In this document: positions 1 to 8,605 of the stretch, in pieces
How positions within the stretch are numbered: position 1 is the first letter of the stretch
Layout: every line of letters begins with the position of its first letter
NCBI GenBank assembly: GCA_009692275.1
Contig: SHZL01000071.1
Location: 1 to 10,836, forward strand
DNA from: Lysobacterales bacterium
GTDB lineage: Bacteria; Pseudomonadota; Gammaproteobacteria; Xanthomonadales; SZUA-36
Length of the DNA: 10,836 nucleotides
Direction: 5' to 3'
Notes under the pieces: model-generated
Seen by the model: the letters and a program-made list of their open reading frames with translations, nothing else
What the model was told of the DNA's origin: nothing
Databases searched by the model: none
Position numbers and translations under genes: made by a program

Positions 1-375
1 CGGATCAGGTTCCAGCAAGGGCGCCAGTACATGCCCTTCCATGTGATGTACCGCGATGGCAGGAACACCCAGCGCCAGGGCCAGTGCGCGACCCACGGCA
101 GCGCCCACCAGCAGGGCACCGATCAGCCCGGGCCCGGCGGTATAGGCTATGCCCCCGAGCTCCGAGCGCACCGTTCCCGCTTGTTCCAGGCATTGGTCAA
201 TCAGGGGCAGCAGCTTGCGCACATGATCGCGCGAGGCAATCTCGGGAACCACGCCGCCATATTCGGCGTGAATGTGCGCCTGCGAATACAGCGCATGCGA
301 CATGAGGCCGAGTTCACCGTCATAAACGGCGACTCCGGTCTCGTCGCAGGATGTTTCTATTCCCAGCACACGCAC
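1..375 (-). CDS. tsaD: tRNA t6A37 threonylcarbamoyltransferase subunit TsaD (5' part, cut by window edge)
   Basis: TsaD is the catalytic ASKHA-fold subunit that, with TsaB and TsaE, moves the threonylcarbamoyl group from threonylcarbamoyl-AMP onto A37 of ANN-decoding tRNAs in the cytoplasm. The first 125 residues are visible of a family length of about 340. They start with RVLGIETSCDETGVAVYD (nucleotide-binding N-terminus) and contain YGGVVPEIASRDH, AYTAGPGLIGALLVG and HHMEGH. The two histidines of HMEGH fall at residues 111 and 115, exactly the metal-ligand positions in the E. coli protein. The start is a GTG (375-373), chosen because it matches the family N-terminus; a Shine-Dalgarno GGAG lies at 389-386 on the minus strand, 10 bases before it. 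The gene is divergent from the macromolecular synthesis operon, as in E. coli. The C-terminus is outside the window. Identification is very secure. Confidence 0.97.
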   Translation of the reverse strand, partial: MRVLGIETSCDETGVAVYDGELGLMSHALYSQAHIHAEYGGVVPEIASRDHVRKLLPLIDQCLEQAGTVRSELGGIAYTAGPGLIGALLVGAAVGRALALALGVPAIAVHHMEGHVLAPLLEPDP

Positions 376-541
376 AATGTGAAATCTCCAAACCCCGGCT
401 AAACCCGGCACCAGCAGGGTTACAGCAAACAAGTATGCGTCAAGGCTGTTGCGAAAGGCTACCCGCCGGTCCCACGACTGCGCGAAGGCCAGGCGTCTAC
501 TATGGTATTGTCTGCCGCTCGCTTTCAGGCAGGATCCAATC

Positions 542-1960
542 TTGAGCCAGGCACTGGGCATAGCTGCCACGGGTCATGCAGAGACCTCGCGTGCAGCCGC
601 GGAAATCCTCAGGGCAGGAGGCAATGCCTTTGATGCCGCGATTGGGGCGTTGGCTGCTGCCTGCGTGGCGGAACCGCTGATGGTCAGCCTCGCCGGAGGT
701 GGCTTCCTGCTGGCCCGCACCGGCGCTGGCAAGGCCCGTGTCTACGATTTCTTCTGCCAGACCCCTGCCAGAAAACAGCCGGAACCGGAAGTGGATTTCT
801 TCCCTATCATCGCCAACTTTGGTGAGGATACACAGGAATTTCACATGGGCATGGGCGCGATGGCCGTACCGGGCTGCGTTGCCGGCATGTTCAGGGTGCA
901 CCGCGACCTCGGGCGCATGCCCATGGCGGACGTGCTCGCGCCTGCCGTTGATCTCGCACGCCAGGGCGTGTGCATGGACACTTTGCAGCACTACATCGTG
1001 CGCATCCTCGAGGCGCTATTGCGGGCGGATCGCGCTTTGTTCAATTTGTTCGAATCGCCATCCCGCCCAGGCGAATTGATCGGCACTGGGGAAATCATGC
1101 GCAACCCCGCCCTGGCTGATCTTGCGACCTACCGTGTGGAACTGCGCGACCCATTGCGTTTCAGCCACGGCGGTGCGCACCGCCTGATCAATCCTCCACC
1201 TTCGCCCGGCGGTTGCCTGACCGCATTCGTGCCTGCGCTGCTTGGCGAGTGGCTGCCGCGGAATGGCACCGGGGCTAGCCACTGGGGTGAGCCCGGCCAT
1301 GTGCGCGCGTTAGTGCGGGCGTTGCGTGCAGCCAGCCTGGCGCAGGAAGATGCACTGCTGCGATTGCTGGCCCGGGAAAATCTTGCCCGCTGGCACAGTG
1401 AGGTTCAGTGGGACAACCTGTTCAGCCGCGGCACGACCCATATCAGCATTGCAGACCGGGCCGGTAACGTGGCCAGCCTCACCGCATCAAATGGCGAAGG
1501 CAACACCTACGTGCTGCCGGGGACGGGCATTATTCTCAACAACATGCTGGGCGAGGAAGACCTCAACCCTGGCGGATTCCATCGCTGGCGGGAAAACAGC
1601 CGATTGGCCTCGATGATGTCACCCATGATCGCAGAATGTCCGGACGGCAGCGTGCTGGCGTTGGGAACCGGCGGTTCCAACCGCATCCGCAGTGCCATGT
1701 GCCAGGTGCTGGTCAATATCCTGGATTTCGGGCTGCCGCTGTCCGCAGCGGTGGAGGCGCCCAGACTGCACCTGGAGCGGAAACAACTGAGCATAGAGGC
1801 GGGTTTTGGGGAGCCCACGCTGCGCGATTTGCGTGCGCAGTTGCCCACGCTGCATGAATGGCCTGCCCTGAACCAGTTCTTTGGGGGCGTTCATTCGGTG
1901 CGATTTTCAGCCCGGGGCCGATTTGAGGGCGCAGGGGATCCGAGGCAGGCGCTACGGTAG
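542..1960 (+). CDS. Gamma-glutamyltransferase-like Ntn hydrolase, short form without signal peptide
   Basis: This 472-residue protein belongs to the gamma-glutamyltranspeptidase family, self-cleaving Ntn hydrolases that transfer or hydrolyse gamma-glutamyl groups (glutathione is the classic substrate). Seen: an N-terminal large-subunit part (ATGHAETSRAAAEILRAGGN, SLAGGGF, MAVPG), then RGTTHISIADRAGN, where T298 aligns with the nucleophile exposed by cleavage after G297, then GTGIILNNMLGEEDLNPGG, SRLASMMSPMI and GTGGSNRIRSA. The usual paired serines of the small subunit (LSSMSPT in E. coli) read ASMMSPM here. Classic enzymes are about 580 residues with a signal peptide; this one is shorter and has none, so it is probably cytoplasmic. 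The start is a TTG with AGGA (531-534) 7 bases upstream; the frame opens further up, but that extension looks non-coding. It lies between divergent tsaD and rpsU with no terminator before rpsU. Family membership is secure; the substrate is unknown. Confidence 0.85.
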   Translation: MSQALGIAATGHAETSRAAAEILRAGGNAFDAAIGALAAACVAEPLMVSLAGGGFLLARTGAGKARVYDFFCQTPARKQPEPEVDFFPIIANFGEDTQEFHMGMGAMAVPGCVAGMFRVHRDLGRMPMADVLAPAVDLARQGVCMDTLQHYIVRILEALLRADRALFNLFESPSRPGELIGTGEIMRNPALADLATYRVELRDPLRFSHGGAHRLINPPPSPGGCLTAFVPALLGEWLPRNGTGASHWGEPGHVRALVRALRAASLAQEDALLRLLARENLARWHSEVQWDNLFSRGTTHISIADRAGNVASLTASNGEGNTYVLPGTGIILNNMLGEEDLNPGGFHRWRENSRLASMMSPMIAECPDGSVLALGTGGSNRIRSAMCQVLVNILDFGLPLSAAVEAPRLHLERKQLSIEAGFGEPTLRDLRAQLPTLHEWPALNQFFGGVHSVRFSARGRFEGAGDPRQALR

Positions 1961-1963
1961 CGA

Positions 1964-1993
1964 TTGCATGAAGCATTAAACCCTTGTTAAAAT
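1964..1993 (+). promoter_or_regulatory. Candidate sigma70 promoter of rpsU
   Basis: TAAAAT at 1988-1993 matches five of six bases of the -10 consensus. TTGCAT at 1964-1969 gives a weak -35 (TTG only) with an 18-base spacer. The -10 is followed by GCGCGGC, a GC-rich discriminator of the kind found at ribosomal protein and rRNA promoters under stringent control. It lies just after the stop of the GGT-like gene and would give a leader of about 40 bases before rpsU. The call rests on sequence fit alone. Confidence 0.45.
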
Positions 1994-2039
1994 GCGCGGC
2001 TGTGCAATTTTGCCCAATAAACGAAAAGAGTGTTGATTA

Positions 2040-2255
2040 ATGCCAAGTGTAAAACTCCGCGAAAACGAGCCCTTTGAATACGCCCTGCGCCGTTTCAAGC
2101 GTTCCTGCGAAAAAGCAGGCGTGCTGGCTGAGACCCGCCGTCGCGAGTTCTATGAAAAGCCCACCCAGGAACGCAAGCGCAAAGCTGCGGCAGCGGTAAA
2201 GCGCAACTTGCGGCGCATGTCGCGTGAAGTGGTTCGCCGCGTCCGGATGTACTGA
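2040..2255 (+). CDS. rpsU: 30S ribosomal protein S21
   Basis: S21 is a small basic protein of the 30S platform that helps the anti-Shine-Dalgarno region engage mRNA. The 71-residue product has the family's full length and near-invariant core: VKLRENEPFEYALRRFKRSC at residues 4-23, then EKAGVLAE and RRREFYEKPTQERKRKAAAA, with the arginine- and lysine-rich C-terminal half NLRRMSREVVRRVRMY. The ATG at 2040 matches the universal MP(S/V) N-terminus and is preceded by AAAAGAG (2024-2030), a modest Shine-Dalgarno. It is the first gene of the rpsU-yqeY-dnaG-rpoD block, 79 bases after the GGT-like gene and 134 bases before yqeY. That larger downstream gap is where the abundant rpsU message may part from the rest of the operon. 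Identification is certain. Confidence 0.98.
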   Translation: MPSVKLRENEPFEYALRRFKRSCEKAGVLAETRRREFYEKPTQERKRKAAAAVKRNLRRMSREVVRRVRMY

Positions 2256-2374
2256 TGCCCATGCACTGAAGTTATCCGGCTGGCCCGCCCGGGCTGGCCT
2301 TGTAAAATCGGCCAAAGATCCGCGCCTTGAATCTGAACATTATGCGGTGCATTCTGTTTTCCCTGGAATTGCGC

Positions 2375-2380
2375 GGAGGT
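2375..2380 (+). promoter_or_regulatory. Strong Shine-Dalgarno of yqeY
   Basis: GGAGGT, a full match to the anti-Shine-Dalgarno core, lies 9 bases before the yqeY ATG. It fixes that start and is the strongest ribosome binding site in the rpsU-rpoD block. The rest of the 2256-2389 gap holds a GC-rich stretch with a repeated GGCTGGCC (around 2278-2299) and a TAAAAT at 2303-2308, but no T-tailed terminator. Confidence 0.8.
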
Positions 2381-2389
2381 TACTGAGAA

Positions 2390-2836
2390 ATGTCACTGAA
2401 GGCCCAAATCCTGGATGACGTAAAAAATGCCATGCGCGCGCAGGATCGCGAACGGCTTGGCGCCCTGCGTCTAATTTCGGCCGCCATCAAGCAAATTGAA
2501 GTCGACGAGCGTATTGAGCTCAATGATGCGCAAGTGCTTGCCGTGCTTGACAAAATGGTCAAGCAGCGCCGCGAGTCCCTGGAGCAATTCGAAAAAGCAG
2601 GGCGGGAAGACCTTGCCGCAAAAGAACGTTTCGAATTGGGCATCATCCAGGCCTACATGCCGGAACCCCTGAGCGCAGAGGAACTCACTGCCTTGATCCG
2701 ATCCGCCATCGTGCAGCTTGGTGCCAGCAGTATCCGTGACATGGGTCCGGTGATGAATGCCCTGCGGGAGCAGGTGCAGGGGCGGGCAGACATGAAAGCC
2801 GTAAGCCAGGCCGTCAAGGCCCAGCTCAGCGCCTGA
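2390..2836 (+). CDS. yqeY: GatB/YqeY domain-containing protein
   Basis: The 148-residue product is a stand-alone YqeY protein. The family is helical and resembles the C-terminal tRNA-binding tail of the GatB subunit of the Glu/Asp-tRNA amidotransferase. Its own biochemical role is not established; tRNA binding is inferred from that similarity. Seen: LRLISAAIKQIEVDER at residues 26-41, the segment MVKQRRESLEQFEKAGREDL (56-75), the conserved turn ELGIIQAYMPEPLS, and the C-terminal motif MGPVMNALREQVQGRADM with VSQAVK, which corresponds to the family's glycine-rich GRAD signature. Length is normal. The start is fixed by GGAGGT nine bases upstream. It lies 22 bases before dnaG and is probably cotranscribed with it; the place between rpsU and dnaG is common in proteobacteria though absent in E. 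coli. Confidence 0.93.
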   Translation: MSLKAQILDDVKNAMRAQDRERLGALRLISAAIKQIEVDERIELNDAQVLAVLDKMVKQRRESLEQFEKAGREDLAAKERFELGIIQAYMPEPLSAEELTALIRSAIVQLGASSIRDMGPVMNALREQVQGRADMKAVSQAVKAQLSA

Positions 2837-2858
2837 ACATGCCCGGCAGGTCAGCCGT

Positions 2859-4610
2859 ATGAGCGGCCTGATACCAGAATCCTTTGTGGAAGAACTGCTG
2901 GGACGCACAGATATCGTGGAACTGATTGAGCGCCATGTGCAGCTCAAGCGCTCCGGCCGTGAGTACCACGCCTGCTGCCCCTTCCATGATGAGAAGACCC
3001 CGTCGTTCACGGTGAGCCCGCAGAAACAGTTCTATCACTGTTTCGGCTGTGGAGCACACGGTTCCGCGATCGGTTTCATGATGCATTACGAGGGCCTGGA
3101 ATTCGTTGATGCCGTGGAAGAACTGGCGCGACATGCCGGGCTGACCGTACCGCGGGAGGTCGGGAACAAGCGCCAACCGGAGGAATCCCTGTTCTCCACC
3201 CTGGAGGCAGCCAAGAGCTACTACCAGGAACAGTTGCGCGTGCACCCGGAAGCGACTGAATACCTTAAGCAACGGGGCCTGTCCGACGAAATTGCCCTTG
3301 AGTTTGAAATCGGCTTTGCCCCGGCAGGCTGGACTGGCCTTACCGGCCAATTGGGCAGCAGCAAAGAGAAACTGGCGCTGATGCAGCGCGCTGGCCTGCT
3401 GAGCGAAGGCCAAAAAGGCAAAGGAAGTTACGACAAATTTCGCCATCGCATCATGTTCCCGATCCATGATCGCAGAGGCCGGGTCATAGGATTTGGCGGC
3501 CGGGCGCTTAAGGACGATGGTCCGAAGTACCTTAATTCGCCGGAAACGGAGTTGTTTCACAAAGGCCGCGAGCTCTATGGCCTGTACCGCGCGCGCAAGA
3601 GCCAGGCACGTCTTGAGCGGATCATCGTGGTGGAAGGGTATATGGACGTGGTGGCGCTGGCCCAGTTTGGGTTCAGCAATTGTGTTGCCACGCTGGGCAC
3701 GGCCACAACCGGCGACCAGGTGGACCTGGTTTTTCGTGCGGCGGACGAGGTCATTTTTTGTTTTGATGGCGATAATGCAGGGAGAAAAGCTGCCTGGAGA
3801 GCCCTGGAGTCCACCCTGCCCAGGCTGCGCGAGGGCCGCCAGGCGCGGTTCCTGTTCCTCCCCGAGGGCGAGGATCCGGACAGCATGGTGCGCCGTCACG
3901 GAGCGGCTGCATTTGGGGATTTGCTGGCGCGCGCCCAGCCGCTGTCCGGGTTTTTCTTCGATCATTACACCTCGATGGTCGATATGGTCTCTATTGACGG
4001 CAGGGCGCGACTGGTTGAACTGGCCAAACCTCAGCTACAATCCATTCCTGAAGGTGTGTTTCGCGACATGATGCTGGAACAACTGCAAACCCTGGCCCGC
4101 CATCGCCTGGATGAGCCGCGGGTACCCAGAGCAGCGCCAGTCCGCCCCACCCGAAGCCGGTCCCGCGATGCGGGGGTGCTGCAACCACGGACACCGTTGC
4201 GGCTGGCACTGGCGCACCTGGTACAGAACCCTGCACTGGTTCGATGGGTCAGTAAGGAACAGAAACTGGAAAACTGTGACTTGCAGGGGATGGAAATTTA
4301 CCGGGAGTTGGTTGATTTTTGCGCACAACACCCCCACATGACCACAGCCCAGTTGCTGGAAAGGTGGAAGGACCATGCGGCGCAGCCGCATTTGCAAACG
4401 CTGGCAACCTGGCCGTTGCAAGGGGAAGACGAACAGCAGGTGCATGAGTTCAAGGATGCGCTGACCGGCCTGGAGTTGCAGTGGACGGAAACCCGGATCG
4501 GGCGAATGCAGAAAACCATCGATCAGAACACAGAAGAAAAGCAATTGCAGCGCGATTTGCTGCTGCGTCGTCAAGAGCTGAGGCAGGCCCTCGCCGGCGA
4601 AAGGAAATGA
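2859..4610 (+). CDS. dnaG: DNA primase
   Basis: DnaG makes the RNA primers for leading and lagging strand synthesis and works with the DnaB helicase. All three domains are visible in 583 residues (E. coli 581). The N-terminal CHC2 zinc-binding domain has ligands C40, H43, C61 and C64 (CCPFHDEKTPSF, YHCFGCGAHG), the same numbers as in E. coli. The RNA polymerase core runs from about 110 to 360 with RHRIMFPIHDRRGRVIGFGG, the TOPRIM motif VVEGYMDVVAL (E259), VATLGTATT and CFDGDNAGRKA (D303, D305). A basic proline- and arginine-rich linker (about 419-440) leads to the helical DnaB-binding C-terminal domain. The ATG at 2859 begins SGLIPESFVEELLGRTDIVE, the normal N-terminus; CAGGT (2846-2850) is a modest Shine-Dalgarno. 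It sits 22 bases after yqeY and 75 before rpoD. Nothing is missing. Confidence 0.98.
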   Translation: MSGLIPESFVEELLGRTDIVELIERHVQLKRSGREYHACCPFHDEKTPSFTVSPQKQFYHCFGCGAHGSAIGFMMHYEGLEFVDAVEELARHAGLTVPREVGNKRQPEESLFSTLEAAKSYYQEQLRVHPEATEYLKQRGLSDEIALEFEIGFAPAGWTGLTGQLGSSKEKLALMQRAGLLSEGQKGKGSYDKFRHRIMFPIHDRRGRVIGFGGRALKDDGPKYLNSPETELFHKGRELYGLYRARKSQARLERIIVVEGYMDVVALAQFGFSNCVATLGTATTGDQVDLVFRAADEVIFCFDGDNAGRKAAWRALESTLPRLREGRQARFLFLPEGEDPDSMVRRHGAAAFGDLLARAQPLSGFFFDHYTSMVDMVSIDGRARLVELAKPQLQSIPEGVFRDMMLEQLQTLARHRLDEPRVPRAAPVRPTRSRSRDAGVLQPRTPLRLALAHLVQNPALVRWVSKEQKLENCDLQGMEIYRELVDFCAQHPHMTTAQLLERWKDHAAQPHLQTLATWPLQGEDEQQVHEFKDALTGLELQWTETRIGRMQKTIDQNTEEKQLQRDLLLRRQELRQALAGERK

Positions 4611-4614
4611 TGTG

Positions 4615-4650
4615 GAACCCGCTTGAAATCAGGTCGCCGGATGCGGGTTC
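4615..4650 (+). promoter_or_regulatory. Bulged hairpin between dnaG and rpoD (processing site or attenuator candidate)
   Basis: GAACCCGC (4615-4622) pairs perfectly with GCGGGTTC (4643-4650). Inside, ATCAGG (4628-4633) pairs with CCGGAT (4637-4642) apart from one A-G mismatch, closing a TCG loop, while TTGAA (4623-4627) bulges on the 5' side. No T tract follows, so it is not a standard intrinsic terminator. In E. coli the dnaG-rpoD junction is known as an RNase E cleavage site that uncouples the two messages. A similar role for this structure is an inference from position. Only this strand reading was examined. Confidence 0.5.
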
Positions 4651-4685
4651 TTGGGCTATAGTTAACTAACATCGACGCAAATCAT

Positions 4686-6569
<1,884 letters not shown>

Positions 6570-6593
6570 TTTGAAATCGAAGCTGATGAAAGT

Positions 6594-6622
6594 AAAAAGG
6601 CCCATGATTGAGGGCCTTTTTT
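6594..6622 (+). terminator. Rho-independent terminator after rpoD
   Basis: AAAAAGGCCC (6594-6603) pairs with GGGCCTTTTT (6612-6621) around an 8-base loop, and the T run (6617-6622) forms the usual tail. It lies 24 bases after the rpoD stop, so it should end the operon transcript. It is also only 16 bases before the nadA ATG, so it falls inside whatever leader nadA has unless nadA transcription starts inside or after it. Confidence 0.87.
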
Positions 6623-6638
6623 CTTCAGGGTACAGACC

Positions 6639-7742
6639 ATGGAAACCAAAACGGTAGAGTTTGAGCGGCCACAAATGCCGGGCGGCGCGACCGGCACGGC
6701 CATGGCCTGGGCCCGCGTACCTGCAGCATTATCCATGCCCGAACGGAGCGTCCTGAAGCAGCGTATTGCGCAGTTGCTGCAGCAGCGCGATGCAGTATTG
6801 GTCGCCCATTATTACGTTGATGGGGATCTGCAGGACCTCGCCGAGGAAACCGGGGGTTGCGTTTCGGACTCCCTGGAAATGGCTCGCTTCGGGCGCGATC
6901 ATCCCGCACAGACCCTGGTGGTGGCGGGCGTGCGCTTCATGGGCGAAACCGCAAAAATCCTGTCGCCGGAAAAAACCGTGCTGATGCCGGACCTGGATGC
7001 GACTTGCTCGCTGGACCTGGGTTGCCCGGCCGACGAGTTTTCAGCGTTTTGCGACCTGCATCCGGACCGCACGGTGGTGGTTTATGCCAATACCAGCGCG
7101 GCGGTCAAGGCGCGCGCTGACTGGATGGTAACTTCGGCCATCGGTCTGGACATCGTCGCCCACCTGCATGCGCAAGGTAAGAAAATCCTGTGGGCGCCGG
7201 ACCGGCACCTGGGTCGTTACATCCAGGAAAAAACCGGTGCTGACATGTTGCTGTGGCAGGGATCCTGCCTGGTCCACGATGAATTCAAGGGCATTGAACT
7301 GGAGATACTGAAAGAGCAGCACCCGCAGGCCAGGGTGCTGGTGCATCCCGAGTCTCCGGCGTCGGTCGTGGCCCTGGCAGACGTGGTGGGTTCCACTTCC
7401 CAACTGATCGCTGCGGTGACGACACTGGATGCGAAGGAATTTATCGTGGCAACCGATGCCGGCATCCTGCACAAGATGCGTTCGGTTGCGCCTGGCAAGC
7501 AGTTCATCAAGGCGCCCACTGCCGGCGAAGGAGCTACCTGCAAGAGCTGTGCAGTTTGCCCGTGGATGGCCATGAACGGCTTGCAGAACCTGGCCGAGGT
7601 GCTGCAGTCGGGCAGCAACGAAATCCTGATTGATACCGCGATCAGCCGCAAAGCAGTACGCTCTATTGAACGCATGCTGGAGTTTGTTGCCGCGCGCAAG
7701 GTCAGTATGCGATCCACCGCAGGCGGCATGGGCCCCGCATGA
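6639..7742 (+). CDS. nadA: Quinolinate synthase (NadA)
   Basis: NadA condenses iminoaspartate, made by NadB, with dihydroxyacetone phosphate to give quinolinate in de novo NAD synthesis. The 367-residue protein is the long proteobacterial type. Seen: VLVAHYYVDGDLQDLAEETG, GVRFMGETAKILSP, CSLDLGCPADEF, VVVYANTSAAVKA, WAPDRHLG, QGSCLVHDEF, HPESP, VGSTSQLI and APTAGEGATCKSCAVCPWMA. The three 4Fe-4S ligands correspond to C123, C210 and C307, each ten residues beyond C113, C200 and C297 of E. coli, reflecting a slightly longer N-terminus. The ATG at 6639 has AGGG (6627-6630) 8 bases upstream; a later ATG at 6675, 6702 or 6735 would also keep the core, so the exact start is less sure than the identity. 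The stop overlaps the nadC start as ATGA (7739-7742), implying translational coupling. No good promoter of its own was found. Confidence 0.97.
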   Translation: METKTVEFERPQMPGGATGTAMAWARVPAALSMPERSVLKQRIAQLLQQRDAVLVAHYYVDGDLQDLAEETGGCVSDSLEMARFGRDHPAQTLVVAGVRFMGETAKILSPEKTVLMPDLDATCSLDLGCPADEFSAFCDLHPDRTVVVYANTSAAVKARADWMVTSAIGLDIVAHLHAQGKKILWAPDRHLGRYIQEKTGADMLLWQGSCLVHDEFKGIELEILKEQHPQARVLVHPESPASVVALADVVGSTSQLIAAVTTLDAKEFIVATDAGILHKMRSVAPGKQFIKAPTAGEGATCKSCAVCPWMAMNGLQNLAEVLQSGSNEILIDTAISRKAVRSIERMLEFVAARKVSMRSTAGGMGPA

Positions 7743-8605
7743 GCAGCCTGCTCAATCCGTTTGCACCGTTTGACGAAGCGCTGACCAAGGCCTTTGCAGC
7801 GAATATTCAGGCTGCGCTGGACGAGGACATCGGCAGCGGGGACTGGACCGCCATGCTGGTGCCGGAGCAGGTCAGGGTAAGGGCATCGTTGATCGTGCGG
7901 GAAGAGGCGGTACTGTGCGGTGCACCCTGGTTTGAAGCGGTTATGCTGCGGCTTGATCCGCACACGGTGCTGGACTGGCGTTATGCCGAAGGCGAGTGGA
8001 TGCGCGCCGGTTCCGAGGTGTGTTCCATTGCCGCGCCCGCGCGAGCATTGCTTACTGCCGAACGCAGTGCCCTGAACTTCTTGCAGATGTTATCCGGAGT
8101 GGCCACAGTAACCCGTCACTATGTCGACAGCGTGAGTGGCATGCCGGCCAGCATACTCGATACGCGCAAAACACTGCCCGGGCTGCGCCTCGCACAAAAA
8201 TATGCCGTGCGGGTTGGCGGTGGCCACAACCAGCGACTGGGTTTGTACGATGGCATCCTGATCAAGGAAAACCACATCGCCGCCGCAGGCGGAATTGCAG
8301 CGGCCTTGCGTGCAGCCTACGAATTGCATGCCGGTGTGGCCATCCAGATCGAAGTGGAAGACCTGGCAGGACTGCAGGCAGCACTGGCGGCCGGCGCCCA
8401 ATCGATTCTGCTGGACAACTTCAGCCTGGAACTGCTGCGCCAGGCAGTGGCGCTTACCTCTGGCCTGGCCGTGCTGGAGGCTTCCGGTGGTGTAGGCCAT
8501 GAGCACGTTCGCGCTATTGCCGAAACCGGGGTGGACCGCATCTCCATTGGCGCCCTGACCAAGAATGTGCGCGCCATTGATTACTCTTTGCGGGTGCTCG
8601 ATTAA
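7739..8605 (+). CDS. nadC: Nicotinate-nucleotide diphosphorylase, carboxylating (quinolinate phosphoribosyltransferase)
   Basis: NadC converts quinolinate and PRPP to nicotinate mononucleotide, CO2 and pyrophosphate; it is the step where the aspartate and the kynurenine routes to NAD join. The 288-residue product is of normal length. Seen: ALDEDIGSGDWTA near the N-terminus, TAERSALNFLQMLSGVAT (106-123), the quinolinate-binding run DTRKTLPGLRLAQKYAV (141-157, with R143, K144, R150 and K154), GGGHNQRLGLYDGILIKENH (160-179), IEVED, LLDNF, LEASGGV with the phosphate-binding glycines, and ISIGALTKNVRAIDYSLR at the C-terminus. The start overlaps the nadA stop by four bases; an AGGCGG (7721-7726) lies 12 bases before it, rather far, so coupling to nadA translation is likely. 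Its TAA (8603-8605) overlaps the TAA of convergent nadB. Identification is certain. Confidence 0.98.
   Translation: MSSLLNPFAPFDEALTKAFAANIQAALDEDIGSGDWTAMLVPEQVRVRASLIVREEAVLCGAPWFEAVMLRLDPHTVLDWRYAEGEWMRAGSEVCSIAAPARALLTAERSALNFLQMLSGVATVTRHYVDSVSGMPASILDTRKTLPGLRLAQKYAVRVGGGHNQRLGLYDGILIKENHIAAAGGIAAALRAAYELHAGVAIQIEVEDLAGLQAALAAGAQSILLDNFSLELLRQAVALTSGLAVLEASGGVGHEHVRAIAETGVDRISIGALTKNVRAIDYSLRVLD

Noticed and set aside
31..402. 123-codon plus-strand frame at the left end
   Set aside because: Antisense to tsaD, which is unmistakable on the minus strand.
417..443. Promoter for tsaD on the minus strand: TTGACG (443-438) with TAACCC or TGTAAC downstream
   Set aside because: The -35 is good, but the possible -10 boxes are poor and spaced at 13-15 bases, too short for a confident call.
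498..506. TACTAT/TATGGT as a -10 box for the GGT-like gene
   Set aside because: No -35-like hexamer lies 16-18 bases upstream; too weak to list.
1961..2039. LexA (SOS) box upstream of rpsU as in E. coli
   Set aside because: No CTG-N10-CAG was found in the gap.
2271..2299. GC-rich inverted repeat after rpsU as an intrinsic terminator
   Set aside because: The stem options are only 4-5 pairs and no T run follows (CTTGTAAAATC); partial termination is possible but not supported.
2826..3965. 379-codon open frame on the minus strand
   Set aside because: It lies wholly opposite dnaG, whose catalytic motifs fill the plus strand here. The translation has no recognisable domain and is explained by GC-rich codon bias.
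4622..4650. CTTGAAA (4622-4628) as the -35 of a heat-shock (sigma32) promoter for rpoD, as known in E. coli
   Set aside because: The sequence 13-17 bases downstream does not resemble the sigma32 -10 (CCCCAT type), and the box is better explained as part of the hairpin bulge.
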